From positions 10,788,001 through 10,852,000 of the forward strand of contig NW_020825298.1 in assembly GCF_003286085.1 (NCBI RefSeq): a stretch of DNA of 64,000 nucleotides, in the 5' to 3' direction. This DNA is from Drosophila persimilis (taxonomy: Eukaryota; Arthropoda; Insecta; Diptera; Drosophilidae). Position 1 is the first letter of the stretch, and each line of letters opens with the position of its first letter. Under the pieces are notes generated by a model. That model searched no databases. It saw only the letters and a list, made by a program, of their open reading frames with translations, and was not told the origin of the DNA. The translations under genes and the position numbers were made by a program. Of this stretch, positions 1 to 11,936 are shown piece by piece.

Positions 1-3000
1 CTTTCTTTATGCCAACAACTTTGTTTTGGGCTTTCTTTTAATAGCTCTCTTTCTCTATCTCTCCCTCCTCCACAAGATAGCACGATCATGTCTTGGATGA
101 TAGCTGAAATCGATTGATACTCGTCCAATCTAAAGACGCTATAAAGACTGATTGGCGACAATCAGTAAAGGAAATCTTTATGGCTGCCTTGGCAAGTGGG
201 TTGTTACTTGAAGTGAGCTTTTCATACACCGAAATAGATGGTAAGTGGAGTTCTACAATCTCTCAGATACAATCTATACTGATCTGTCTACGCTCTAATC
301 AATAATCATCGAATCTTTTCACTAAATAGAGATATATTTACTCAGTATACTTCTATATCTATATCTAATACTGCTACTAATACGATGTGCCTATGATTTC
401 TGCCACTTGCTGCAGGCAGGGGAAGACGCACAGTCGAGAGAAGATCATTTGCTTCGATTGTAAGCCAATTTTCCTGCCACATAACCCTGGTTACGATAGC
501 TACTAATCGTACGATTAGACCTAAGGTTATAGAGGACCAAAAGGCGCCCAGATTTGGAGAGGAAATGCACTGCAACAGGCAGCAGGATTTATATATAATG
601 TATCTATATCAGAGCGTATCTGTAGACCTAAATACTATACATACTATACATTTGATTACTAAATAAAACCAATACTCATCGAACTTCAGTAGCTGAAAAG
701 TTGTTTGATGGAAAAGAAATCCTTCCTCCAGTATATAATATAATAGCTCGAGTGGATATCTCGCCTTGCAATCGGCCCAAGGATTGAGCATTCTAAAGGC
801 CTGTAGGCCTAAAGAAGCCACCGTCCTAGTGCGACTTACGAGGCGAAACCCCGAATAGGCCCACTGTTCGAAAAGCTGATCAGTGAATGGCTTTGTTGTG
901 CCTCGAGAATGATTCGAATTGACTCCAAAAAGAAACCAAATGGGATTCCAAATGTAAACCAACTCAAATGCAATTGCCTTTCAGCACTTGTAGTTCCATA
1001 ACTAACCATTTCCCCAACTCCACCAAACCTATTTGGTATCTTCGCACTAAAGTCTCATCAGCAAAGCAAACAGCGATTGGGCTCACAAGATCATTAGCCC
1101 AAAAGGTTGATGCCAAGGATTGTGGCCCATTCCCATTGCCACCATCCCATTCCCATCCCATTAGCTACCCGTATTGAGGAGGAGCAGGATGATGATTAGG
1201 CTGATGATGGCTAAGCGTCGGGCACCAAAGGATGCGCCTTGGGCTTAGAGGATGGCCAGCGTTAGAGCCTCATCATCGCCCATCGTCATTGTGGTAGTAG
1301 TTTTTGTTTTTTTCGGTGTTGTTTCTGTAGTTCTTCCCATTGTTGTAGGCGTTCATCCTGTTGCTGGTGTTGTTGTTGGTTCCGTGTTATTGCCGGCGCG
1401 CCGGTCGCGGCATTGTGGCACAAACCGGTTTTGATGAAAACTGCGCCACGGACGCACAACAAATTTGCATAACTGCTTGCCTGGCACTGCACCACCCCAC
1501 AACACACCACCCCACACCACAGCACACCATGCCGCGTGCCACACAAGGGGGAGATATAGAGATGGGGGTGGTGCAGCGGCTTTTGGCGCCTCACGCATGC
1601 ATGCGTTGCATTCATCAACGGCAGAGACTCCTCTACAGCCACTCCCCGCTCTCCCCCCGGCACTCCCTGTTGCACTTTCTGGACGATTCTGACAAACAAA
1701 ACGGATGAAAATGAAACGATGCCGGGGAAAACCACAAAGCAGAACGCAGAAATGAAGCAATGAGGGGAGACACCAGTGGCAAGAGCCTCTGGTAGAGGCA
1801 GAGAGCCAGCGCCGAGAAATAGAGGAAGCTACTTCGCTTACACGGAGGGAAAAAGCGTGTCGGTCAGGGCCGAAACTCTCGCTCTCCTCCGCCAGAGCGC
1901 GCACATTGCACGACGAAGAGATTAAGCGAGTGTTAAGGAGTTGCGTGGCCACGGCATTGGTTACCCTTCTGCCTATAATGATCCAATCTCAATCAGATTA
2001 GGCCATCTGGTAGATATGGTCTACCATATTTGAAACACACAGGAGTCTGGATACTGAAGGGACCGAAGGATAAAGGGACACACAGACAGAAACACGCTTC
2101 TTTCTGGGTGTTACCCTTCGAGTATCGGGTATAAGAAATCATGTACCATAGAAATATATGGCCTTTGCCCTAATTATTACTTATATTGTCTTTGGTTTAT
2201 GGGTTAGGAGATGGCTGGGTGTTTCACATTCTTTCTTGCGGTTTGCTTCACATAACACCTCAAATGAGCATCTAAATTATCATTTTGTATCCCTCCTTAA
2301 ACATAAAGCATTCAACATTCCCAAAGACTACGTCAACTCCTTCCTGGACAACCTTTTCCCTCAGTGTATAGTAGTTTTCTCTCACACCAAAAAAAAAATA
2401 TTGTTTCATTACGCTTTGGCCAAAACATTGTTGCCCGTCTCTATACTTGGAGTCAGAGGCAGAGACCTCTCCTTGAAGTTGACTCTGGCACCGAGGCATC
2501 AGGGTGCTCATCCTCCCGGATCCCGAATCCCGAATCCCGGAATCTCTTCATCCCGACAACAAGCTGCTGGGGTACGTGATGTTGTCGAGCATATAAATCA
2601 GATTTTTGGATCCCAAAAACGTTCCGCTACACGCCGGACGTTGGCTGTCCGTCCTGTCTGATGAAAAGTCGCGACAAAAGCTTCTGTTGCCGCTCTGCTC
2701 TGCCCACCACGGGGCGGACTGGTCCTCGGGTAAGCCACGAAGAATTGATGGCCACTTCAGAGACAATGACGATGGCGACGACAAACGCGACAGGCGACAT
2801 GCGACAGGGATACAAGCAGCGACTGCTGCGGATGGACCCTGTCCAGAGCCAGCAAATTGCGTGTCCGGCGATATCTAGAGGCGCCTGCTGCCTGCCTCTT
2901 CTCCTCTGATGTTTGTCCAGCGAGGCGTTAAAATGTTTGTTTGCATTAATTTGCAGCAGACGGCGACGATGATGATGACGAGGAGGATCAGCAGCCAGTG

Positions 3001-5820
3001 GTAGAGCCCTAGAAGCCCCCACAACGATGAGCTTACCAATTAGCGCCACCATTTTCCACTACCACCGCCATTCGTTCTCCTCCTTTGGCTGGCTGGAGGC
3101 GTGGCATGTGTCAAAAACTGCGCCTCCCAAAAAACTTGAAAGCCAACAAAATTTTCGCGCTGCGTTTTAAGCGAAAGTTTTCCACTTGCTAACGGGGGAG
3201 ATTTTAATACGAACTAAGGGGAAACAAGGGTATGCTCGGATTCGTATACGTACAGATGGGGACCATAAATATATAGCTTCAATGTGGTTCTACGAGTGTT
3301 TGATCTATCAGTATCTCAAAGACCTTTTTGGAATATACTTTCAAAAGCTGTGGAATCCACAATAATAAAGATATGTGTATAATATTTGGTGAATGTGTCT
3401 ACAATGCTATTGTCTACTCAGCTCTCAAAAATAATCTTAATCGGAAATGATATTGCTCGAAAAAGTTGTGGCATCCACAATTTTAGACATATTTACATCA
3501 AATTTGGTAAACTCATCTACAATGTCATTATCTGGCTATGTAACAAAAATCATCTTAATCGAATAATGATAACCCTTGAACTTTTGAATTTTTATAAGGC
3601 CAGAGGTGGTATTCCTTAATTTCTGTGTTAGAATCCGTTCTCCGACAGCTTTCTACCTCCAAAAATGTAAGCTGGTCTTCAAATTTGCTCTATGTCCATA
3701 TAAAAATATAATCTAATGTTCTAGAAACAAACAGCTCAATGGTACAATGATAAACCCCCCAAATTATTGCCTCGGCTCTTTCAAAAATAGTCCCCGACTT
3801 TAGCCTTTCATTGTCGAAACTAATAGGTATCCCCTAGTCGAACTATTTCTTGTCTAAAGCTCTCACAATTGTTGAAAATAGTTTGCCGTTCGACGGGGAA
3901 TTTGTGTCTGGAATTTCGAGCACACGCAATAATGCGAGCGAGCAACGCATCGCACATCTGTATAGAGATATATATATCGCATAGTAGGAAGGTAGGGGGC
4001 GTGGCATGTGCTATGGAAATTCTTGGGTGTCTTGGGCGACTGAAAGTCTTAAAGTCTGAGAGCCTGAAAGTATGCCACTAATTTCGGGAATATGGTAGAG
4101 GTTCTTTCTGGTTTCTTAGTTGGAGAGAATGGGCGAGAGTTTTCGCGACTTCAAACACTTGCAAAATGTTAACCCAACAAAAGTTTTCCCTTTCCCATCC
4201 CCCCCTCCCCCCACCCAATATATATGCCAAATATTTACATACACAAATTTCCCCAATTATGCAATCATTCGACTTGATTTGGCTTCCCCCTTTCTTGAGT
4301 GATTTTGCGCTCCACGCTGAAAGTTGAATCAGGGGAAATTAATTGTTAACTTTAAGCAAACAACAAACGCAATCAAACGTGGGACGAACATAGCGAATGA
4401 TTGGAGGGATTGCGGAGGATTGGAGCCGAGGGTTGGGGTTGGGGATGGGAAAATAAAATTAAATGTTTCCCAAGAAACGACACAAAAGGCAAACAGTTAG
4501 TGCGCAAAAATCGCTGTGTTACCTTTATATTTCTCCTTCAATGGGTCTGCGCTCTTGTGGGTCTCCGCCTGCCCCCTTCTATGGTACTGGGGGTCCGCCT
4601 TTGCTGCTGCTGATTTTGGCATCGCTTCACTGGAGTCGCAGATTGAAACATAAAGCGGAAACCCTACCTTCAGAGGCAACCACAATGGACGAATGCTCTT
4701 GCAGAGGGTACTACGAAATTATTGGGCGAGTGAGTTTTCTATTCCAGAAGATTTTATTGGGATCAAAGTGAGAGGGTAGTCTCAGAAGAGAGGTGTGTAT
4801 TTCGACTACATGAAGAGGCCTTCCGAGAAAGATCTGTAAACAAAACACTCCCAACTTCCTAAGAAGCCCTTATAGTCGTATATATGACAGATTTCCTATC
4901 AAAGAACATACAAGGCATTCTCCACTAGGTCGTAGAACTTTATTAGCTAACCAATCACTTGTCCCCGTTTCCCTCTAATAGAAAGTAAGGAGAATTAAAA
5001 TTATTTTCTATTAAGAATGTGCTCTTAAGGCTGCTCTTCAGTAAGCATCTGCAAAAGAATCTCCACTGTATTTCTGAATAATTTTGTCAGCAGTTCAATA
5101 GCTTTTAGTTAGACTATTATCAATATCGATAACATATCTCTAAATATCACAATTTAGTGCTGTTAAGCGCAAAATTTAGAGCACTGCGCGCTCAAGATCC
5201 TCTGTTATGTCAGCTGTTAGCACGAAAACGTAAAGTGTTGTTGGCTTGGCAAACTATTTTATATCCAACTTGAGTTTGGGTTAAACAAAATTATTTATAA
5301 AGAAGGCACAAGCCAAATTGCCCTGTTAAGGCTGTCAATTGTATGTTAATGGGTCAATAGGTCATCTATTTTTTCCTTTTGCAATAAGGATCTGTATTTT
5401 TGTCTAAAAGGACGCTTACTTTTCATTTCAAGGAGGAAAATGTTGCCGTTTTGAATACAGAAAAATCTAGCGCGAGCACCAAAGTAGAATATACTTGTAG
5501 TACTCTTATAGCACTTATATCTCCTCATCTTTGATTTGAAATACCGTCTGTCAGATTTAGATATGTAGGAAAAGTGTATTTCCATTCCTTTTTATCAGGT
5601 TTTCAGATTATTCTCTTAAAATTACCCCTAAAAATTCCAATTCACATTCAAATGTGAAATGTGATCCACCAAAAGACTCTTCATTCAACATTTTCAAGTC
5701 GTATCCCTGAATCTTATTCCAAAACTCCTTCCCCAAACCCCATGTCGATTCGTTTATGACCCACATTGCCCTCTTTTTTTTTGGAGTACGAAATGCAAAC
5801 GAATATTTGGACAAACTTAC
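1..5820 (-). other. Intron downstream of the last visible exon of the left-hand gene
   Basis: This stretch follows the strong donor at 5820/5819 and holds no exon I can support, so it is read as intron continuing to exons left of the window. Content: CT-rich start, a C/A-rich stretch near 1480-1540, a CAG/GAC-rich patch at 2700-3010 with open frames on both strands but no convincing splice sites, a tandem duplication at 3320-3560 and otherwise A/T-rich DNA. Confidence 0.6.
3320..3560. repeat. Degenerate tandem duplication, unit about 130 bp
   Basis: Two neighbouring segments share the order: CTGTGGAATCCACAAT / TTGTGGCATCCACAAT, then a run ending ATATTTGGTGAATG / AAATTTGGTAAACT, then TCTACAATG with a following T/A-rich tail and a shared ATCTTAATCG end. 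Two diverged copies in direct orientation. No known family recognised. Confidence 0.7.
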
Positions 5821-6399
5821 CTTCGAACTTTTCATATGCAGCGAAGCTTAACTTTTCCGGTACATAAGATGAGCCGCGACGCGAACCAGTGCCTCCACCT
5901 GCCCCTGTGACGGCGGCACCTGCCAGCTCTGGCAGGGTTGCCAACAGCGACGATGTCGGCGTGGCCAAGAGCGTTGTCTCCGCCTCCATCAGTGGCAGCG
6001 TATTCGAGGAGCTATTGCCCGCCGCGGACTTCTCGACCGTGAAGCTGGCGACCTTCTTAAGCACATTGCTCGTGAGCAGCGGCGTTGTGGGCGTACCAAA
6101 TCCAGGGGGCGGCGGCAGCGGCAGCGGCGGCAAGGGCAGGGCTGCCATGTCATCCTCCACATTGTCAGACGGAATCGGTGTAGCAGTCGCTGTCGGTGTT
6201 GGGGTCTGAATCGCAGTCGTCGTTTGAGACTGCACAGGTGTTTGAGATGATTTAAACGAAATTATAACAGTTGATTGCGTTTCCAGCGCGGATGACGGCG
6301 ACGATGGTGTTGTTGCTGGGGCAGACGCCTGTGGAGCGGTGGAGGAGCCCGCTGTTTGAGCTGCTGATGCCACTGATGCTGTTGCTGATGCTGATGCTC
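5821..6399 (-). CDS. Internal exon, Ala/Pro/Ser/Thr-rich cytoplasmic region, unknown gene
   Basis: This 579-bp exon of about 193 codons lies between an acceptor (pyrimidine tract then CACAG, exon from 6399) and a strong GTAAGT donor after 5821. Both junctions are phase 1. The protein is low-complexity at first (Ala/Ser/Thr/Pro/Gln), then has a proline stretch, LPLPPLPLPPPPGFG, of the kind bound by EVH1, SH3 or profilin domains. It ends in a more constrained segment, SYVPEKLSFAAYEKFEG, that looks like the lead-in to a folded domain encoded further left. An RRGS motif just before it is a plausible basophilic kinase site. I do not recognise the protein. The exon is in phase with 11127-11936 upstream. 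The exon reality is well supported by splice sites and codon-level constraint; the gene name is open. Confidence 0.8.
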
Positions 6400-7239
6400 C
6401 TGTGAATGAACGAATGAATGAATGACGAGGCAATGGCATTAGCAGGATAAATTTGTATAGAAATTCAGGCACATCCCTCCCCCAGGGTGCTCTCAAAGGA
6501 GGATCCTGTTTAAATGAGTGAAAAATTGAAGATAAATGTACGAGTATTCGCACTGCGTTTAGAAGTCACTTCACATAATTACTGCTTAAATTGTTGGGTT
6601 CTTCTGGGTGGCCAGCATTTGCCATCCATTTATCATTCGTGTTCTAAAATTGTTTGTGTTTTTTGGATTTGTTTCTATAGAGGTCTTTGAGGTACTTAAA
6701 TGTCCCATTAGTTCCTGGAAAAATGTTGCTGATTGGGTGGGGAAATGGATACTTTTCTGTGTAAAAGGTTCTCAGAACTGGTGGGGTTTATGGTAGAGGT
6801 GTTTTCACTGTTTAAGGGGGGGATATCCCTTAAGATATGTATTTATTTTATGTATTCTAAGAATTGCAGAGGAATTTGTCTTCAGATACTCAAAGCAACA
6901 TCATAAATACACCTTTAAATGGCTAGATGATGGTTCCACGAGCTCTATAAAAGTTCCCTCAAATCAAATCCAATCAAAACCCTTAAAACAAAGTTTTTAC
7001 AATCATAAGAGTCAAAGAAGATCTTTAAGAACCCTTTCTAGGCACTAAAATCTATGGGTTCGTTCTCTAAGAAAGACTTTATCTGGATCCTAAAAGATCC
7101 TTAACGAGATTCCAGTAATAAATGTTAGAATCTTAATGCATACCCTTTTGTTCTAGATTTAAGCTATGAAAAGTATCTCTTAACGAATCTGCACAGTTAA
7201 TAGATACATCTCAACATCTATAGGTATAACCAACTAGTT

Positions 7240-7400
7240 ATATATCTGTCTATATATATATCCATCGATCTATCTATCATTCTGTCGTTCTATCTATCAT
7301 CATTCCATCTTTCTATCCATCTATCTATCCCTCTATCTATCCATATAACAATCTACCAGGTATTCCTCTTTCTATCTATATATATTTCTCTCTCTATCTA
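7240..7400. repeat. Degenerate TCTA/TCCA tetranucleotide tract
   Basis: Repeated TATCTATC and CTATCCAT words with interruptions over about 160 bp. Interrupted microsatellite. Confidence 0.9.
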
Positions 7401-8092
7401 TGGGAATCATTTAATTGAAGGAAACTGTCTCCCCCTTGATAGAAGTAGATCAAATTAGGGAGAACTAATCGCACTCTAGATTATTAGTTCCTATACTCCA
7501 ATATTAGTAAATATACCCAGAAAAATCTCGAATTATTTGCTCTTAAAACTAATATATTTCCATCAATTAAAATCCAAATTTTTTCTTTATCGAAAACAAA
7601 GTGGTACCCAAAAATGGGCAACTACTTTCCGAAATCTTTAAAGATCCCCTTGAATGGAATTTTCTAAGCTCAAAACTTCTTCAAGCAACTTCTCTCTCAC
7701 TCTCTCCAGCGTAAAGCATTTTTTATAGCCCCATTCCGCCGTGCAATCTGTTTTGTATTCCTTCAGTCAATATTTAAATGATTTATACATTCATTAAATC
7801 GAAATTCATGTCAGAAAAAAACCCATAAAAAATTGCCTCTTGCAGACATATAATTTTTCTAGTGCATTAAATCTTCCATTATCCAACACCTCCTCCACCC
7901 CTCCACCAATCAGATTGTGTATTTTAAGGCGGATTCCTGATTTTAGGAAGCAAATTTTTATGGTCCTCCTGTCGCCTGCCTCCTGCCTCCTGGCGCCTCC
8001 AATCCCCCAGATCCCGCTCCGATTGAGTAGACCCTGTGGAGCGCTTATCGTGCGGCCCCCATCATCATTGACTGTGTACCCAAGTGGTTATG

Positions 8093-8150
8093 CCACCTCC
8101 TGCCGCCTGCCTCCTGCCGCCTGCCTCCTGCCGCCTGCCTCCTGCCACTT
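8093..8150. repeat. 14-bp minisatellite
   Basis: At least three near-perfect copies of TGCCGCCTGCCTCC in tandem, with looser related copies just upstream near 7968-7995. Confidence 0.9.
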
Positions 8151-10199
8151 GCCCCCTCCGCCCGTCCCTTCGATTTGCGCGGAACACTCCCGCGTGTATC
8201 ATTCTATATAACATGATTTAATTAAAATTTAAACTTTACTTTTCTCGTTTTTTTTTTCTCCCTTTTTCTCTTGTGTTTTTTATTTGTTGTTTTGTTCCCC
8301 CGTCGAGGAACAATGGGGAATACGACAGGAACAACAGGAAAACAGCAAAAACGATGGAAGTCCGAGGCCTGAAGCCTGAAGCGCCCGTTTCCCCTGCCTC
8401 TTGCCACTGCCGGTTTTCCTGCCCGTTTTCCTGCCTTTCCGGCCAACATTTTGTAAACAATGAAGACGTGTTTGCAATTTTTAAGTTTTCACAAATGTTT
8501 TGTTTATTTTTTGAAAGTATTTTGATACCGCGTATTGGCCGAATGGAAAAAAGTATCCTGTAACAGGAAGGAAGCAAACGAAGGGATTACGGAGCGTTTT
8601 CTGGAGGATTGTTTTGGATTGTTGTGGCCGTACATCAGGGCAGAAAAACACACTGATAGGTGCCAGAAAGCCCTGAAGAACTGGGATATGAAAGTGGGGT
8701 ACAATAGTTCCTAGATGAGGTTCTAGAGCTCCAACCTAAGACGATTAAGAACCACTCCCAACTGAACACATAGTTCTATTTCCTTATAAGTGTATCTATT
8801 CAGCAGTAGAATGGCTTTTCTAGATCTTTTTCTTAACATTGTATTTTCTTCTTCTTTTATTTGTAGGAAACCCCAAGATTCTGGAGACTGTAATACTAGA
8901 GACAGAAACTGAGGATCCCGAGGCTTTATCGAGGCTTCCGTATACTTCTAGAAAGGCCGAAAAGCCTGACCTGTTTACCATTTAAGAGATACGGAGCTCA
9001 AACTGCATATGGTTTTATATAAAGCTATAATCTACCCAAATATCCAAATTTATTAAGATCAGACAACTATTACAGTCAGAATAAGGATAGGACATGCTGC
9101 TGCTACCTTTTTTCTCAAAGGAATTCGTTTTTCAACAGTGATATTTATCCTCATATCGTTTTTAAAGAGTTTTTATTGGTTGAAAGAATACCACTTAGAA
9201 TATATATTATATAGTTAAATTTTTCTTACCATCTCTTTCCTTACAAGCCTTTTGAACGGTTGAAATACCAAATACCAAGTATCCCTTAGTCGTAATATCT
9301 TCCTACACTTTCTCTAAGTTGTATTTTTTTGCAGGGATCATTTTACTTCACTCTTTAGGGTATACCCCAAGCCAAAGGCAAAGCCAAAGCACGGTCCCTG
9401 GCCGGGCCCGGCCCAAGGCCCAAAAAAAACCAGCGAACCATGTTCGCATTTCGCTTTTGTTTATCGAATCGCAAGAGATGGTCCGCTCCACGGATTCGTG
9501 GGGCATCAACGCAATTAGGTAACTGTTTGGGGAGGCTGGGAGGGGTTGGAGGCGGTAACTGATAGAGAGGGGGTTGGGGCGGTGTGGATTGGGGGCCAAT
9601 TATATATTTAAAATATCATGTGAAAGGAGACCCAGGGAACGAGTCCTTGCATAAATGTGCCAATAATTACTTTCGGGTCCGTCCTGCTGTTGTTTTCGTT
9701 TTCGTTTCTTTTTTTTTGCCACCCATCATTCAACATTTTTCACCATCCGCTGATCGGATCAGTTCGGAAAACAAAGAAAAGAGCTCTGGAGCGGTGGGGT
9801 TTTCGGGGCTGGGGGGAAAGGGGAGTACAGGGCGACTGTTGCTGCATGAGTTAATTAAAAAACTTTGCATTAAGGTTCTCTGCCTGGGCCCTTAACTTTT
9901 TCTGTCTCTTGTGTGTGTTTTTGGTAAAGGTTTTTCAGAGTTTTGCAAGGAAATTTCTCAAGTTTTTGAAGTTTTTATGGTGTTTTCGGGGAAATCATTA
10001 AAGAAATACAAATGGTTTGTGGATATATATTGCTTGTGGTCTATTGCTTTCGTCCGGCAGAAAGAAAACCCTTCGACTCATGAGAATCTTCGATTTTCTG
10101 GCAGAAATGGGTCTAAGGAATGGGCTCTAAAATCAGAATAAATATAATAATCCATCTCTTGTGATATTTTCATAAGAAATCTCTGCCCTTTTGTTTTGT

Positions 10200-10610
10200 T
10201 TATGCGATCTCTAAACAGTTATATGACTATAAATCGTTTCAAATTAAAAAACTAATGAAAAACCGATATTAATCGAAGACTTGGAACTATCAAATTGAGT
10301 ATTTTTACCACTCTAGCATTACATGAGCAATTTTTATAATTTAAAAGGTTTTAATTGATTAATAATAATTAATTTTCGATCAAAAATCGATGTAAATGCA
10401 AGATTCATACAATAACGATATTTATCGTTACATTACACTGAATATATGTGAGAGTTTTTAGGTAGAATAAATCTAAACAACCCGGCAAGCTTTATTTGTT
10501 TAAATAATTTGTTCTCAAAGATTTATGAAACTTTTTAAATTACAAAAAATATCGATTAATTAGACAACTTAATAATTCGATAAACAGCTGACAATCAATC
10601 GATATTTTTA
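10200..10610. repeat. A/T-rich block with clustered ATCGAT/CGATA motifs
   Basis: Several ATCGAT, TATCGTTA and CGATATT words occur within 400 bp of very A/T-rich DNA. The word matches the core of the DRE (TATCGATA), bound by DREF and, as CGATA clusters, by BEAF-32. Similar blocks occur at 19.6, 27.0, 46.7, 47.8, 49.5 and 59.4 kb. Whether this is regulatory or repeat decay is not shown by sequence alone. Confidence 0.6.
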
Positions 10611-10987
10611 CCTTCCAACTTCCCTATTTTCAAATAACGAATCAAAGATCTCCCAAGCCGGTGCTCTTCTTTAAAGTTTTTACCCCCCGCCCCCATTCCA
10701 GGGTTTTTCCTTTTGCAACTTGTTGGTGTGTTTTCCCAGGCACTTCAATTATGTGCCAACAGAAAAGAGACAGACAGACAGATAGATGGAGGGCTATGGC
10801 TAGAGGGAGAGAGCGAGAGGGCACCACTCCAGCCAACAGTTTGACAAGCACTCCAGGGCCAAGCCGTATTTACCTTTGAAATTGGCGCAAAGCAACAAGC
10901 GGCACGACAACAACAACAGCAAAAAAAAGGGACAGGACAAGCTTTTAGGACACGGTTTTTTGTCGGACTGAAGGACCACTCAGTAGA

Positions 10988-11012
10988 GCACACACACACA
11001 CACACACACACA
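10988..11012. repeat. AC dinucleotide microsatellite
   Basis: Uninterrupted AC run just downstream of the donor side of exon 11127-11936. Confidence 0.95.
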
Positions 11013-11126
11013 CTGACACACAGACATGTGGCATATGGCTACAAGTGGGGGCACAACAAACAAGCAACGGCAGGGGCCACCAGCTTGAGTTCAATGGAGA
11101 AAAAAATCGCTCTTTAAGAGTCTCAC

Positions 11127-11936
11127 CTGAATCCTGTGTGCCTCCTGCAGGAGGCGGCGGCGTTGGGTAAGCGGCGGCTGTGAAGCGCGATGATAGATTC
11201 TGGAGCTCCACCCTCTTCGACTTGGACACATTGAAGAGTTCCCCATTGCCCAAGGGGGAGTCCACTCGGGTGATTCCTGGCGTACCGCCCTCCGAAATGC
11301 CACCTGTTGGCGGCGGTGGCGGTGTGCCGGTGCTGCCCAGCACCTGGGCCAGCTTCTTGCCCAGCTGCAGGGCCATTAGTTCGTCGGGGGAACCCTCTGA
11401 CACTACCAGCTCTTCGGATCCCGCTGGATTCCGCTCCTCCGCGTCCTCCAACTCCCTCCGATCATTGGCTATATAGTGGTACGATGTGGGCGAAAAGCTC
11501 AGGCATGCCAATTTGTCCGCTCGACAGCGTCGCTGGAGCTCAAGCACTGCCTTGGCCGTGCTCGGCGAGAGCGTGTCCACCGAGGTAACACTGATCTCGC
11601 TCAAGGGACGATCCCGTTTCGGCAGAACTGTTGCCTCCGATTTAGCTGCGCGTAGAGAATCCTTGGTCACAAGCAAAGCGTCGACCGGATCTGTGAATAG
11701 GGAATCATTGCTTGAGCATGAGGTGCACAACGATCTCTGATCATGGTCGAAGGGATGATGGCTGTGATGATTGTGTTGGTAATAGCGATGCTGGCTATGC
11801 AGATAGCATCGTGGATGGTGACGCTGCTGTTGCTCTTGATGCGTTAGCGTGTCGCTCGAGGCATAGCAGCAGGAATTGTCGCTCACGCAATTGTAGAACT
11901 CTAGAGAATCGGTATAGTCCAAACTGACCACGTCGT
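11127..11936 (-). CDS. Internal exon, large hydrophilic cytoplasmic segment, unknown gene
   Basis: This 810-bp exon (269 full codons) starts after an acceptor with a long pyrimidine-rich tract ending ACACATAG and ends at a GTGAGA donor. Both junctions are phase 1. The reading frame is open throughout. Composition is varied and protein-like, not repetitive. It includes an acidic/aromatic start (LDYTDSLEFYNC), a His-rich stretch (SHHPFDHDQ) and a Ser/Thr/Asp-rich region with likely phosphosites (PLSEISVTSVDTLSP). Next come a short helical basic segment (AVLELQRRCRADKLACLSFS), an acidic run and two polyproline tracts (TPPPPPTGG and PTPPPPAGG) near the C-terminal end. No catalytic domain or membrane segment is visible. 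I read it as an intracellular, mostly disordered scaffold segment. It can follow any of the phase-1 exons upstream. Confidence 0.85.

Larger units (their letters stand above)
6400..11126 (-). other. Intron between exons 11127-11936 and 5821-6399
   Basis: A 4.7-kb intron bounded by a GTGAGA donor and a CACAG acceptor. It contains a TATC/TCTA-derived microsatellite (7240-7400), a 14-bp minisatellite (8093-8150), an ATCGAT-rich A/T block (10200-10610), an AC microsatellite (10988-11012) and otherwise A/T-rich sequence. A 65-120 codon open frame near 8220-8580 on both strands lacks splice or start support. Confidence 0.7.

Noticed and set aside
2627..3052. 141-codon minus-strand frame with an apolar stretch
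   Set aside because: No supporting splice sites or recognisable domain; composition follows local CAG/GAC-rich DNA, and frames are open on the other strand too.
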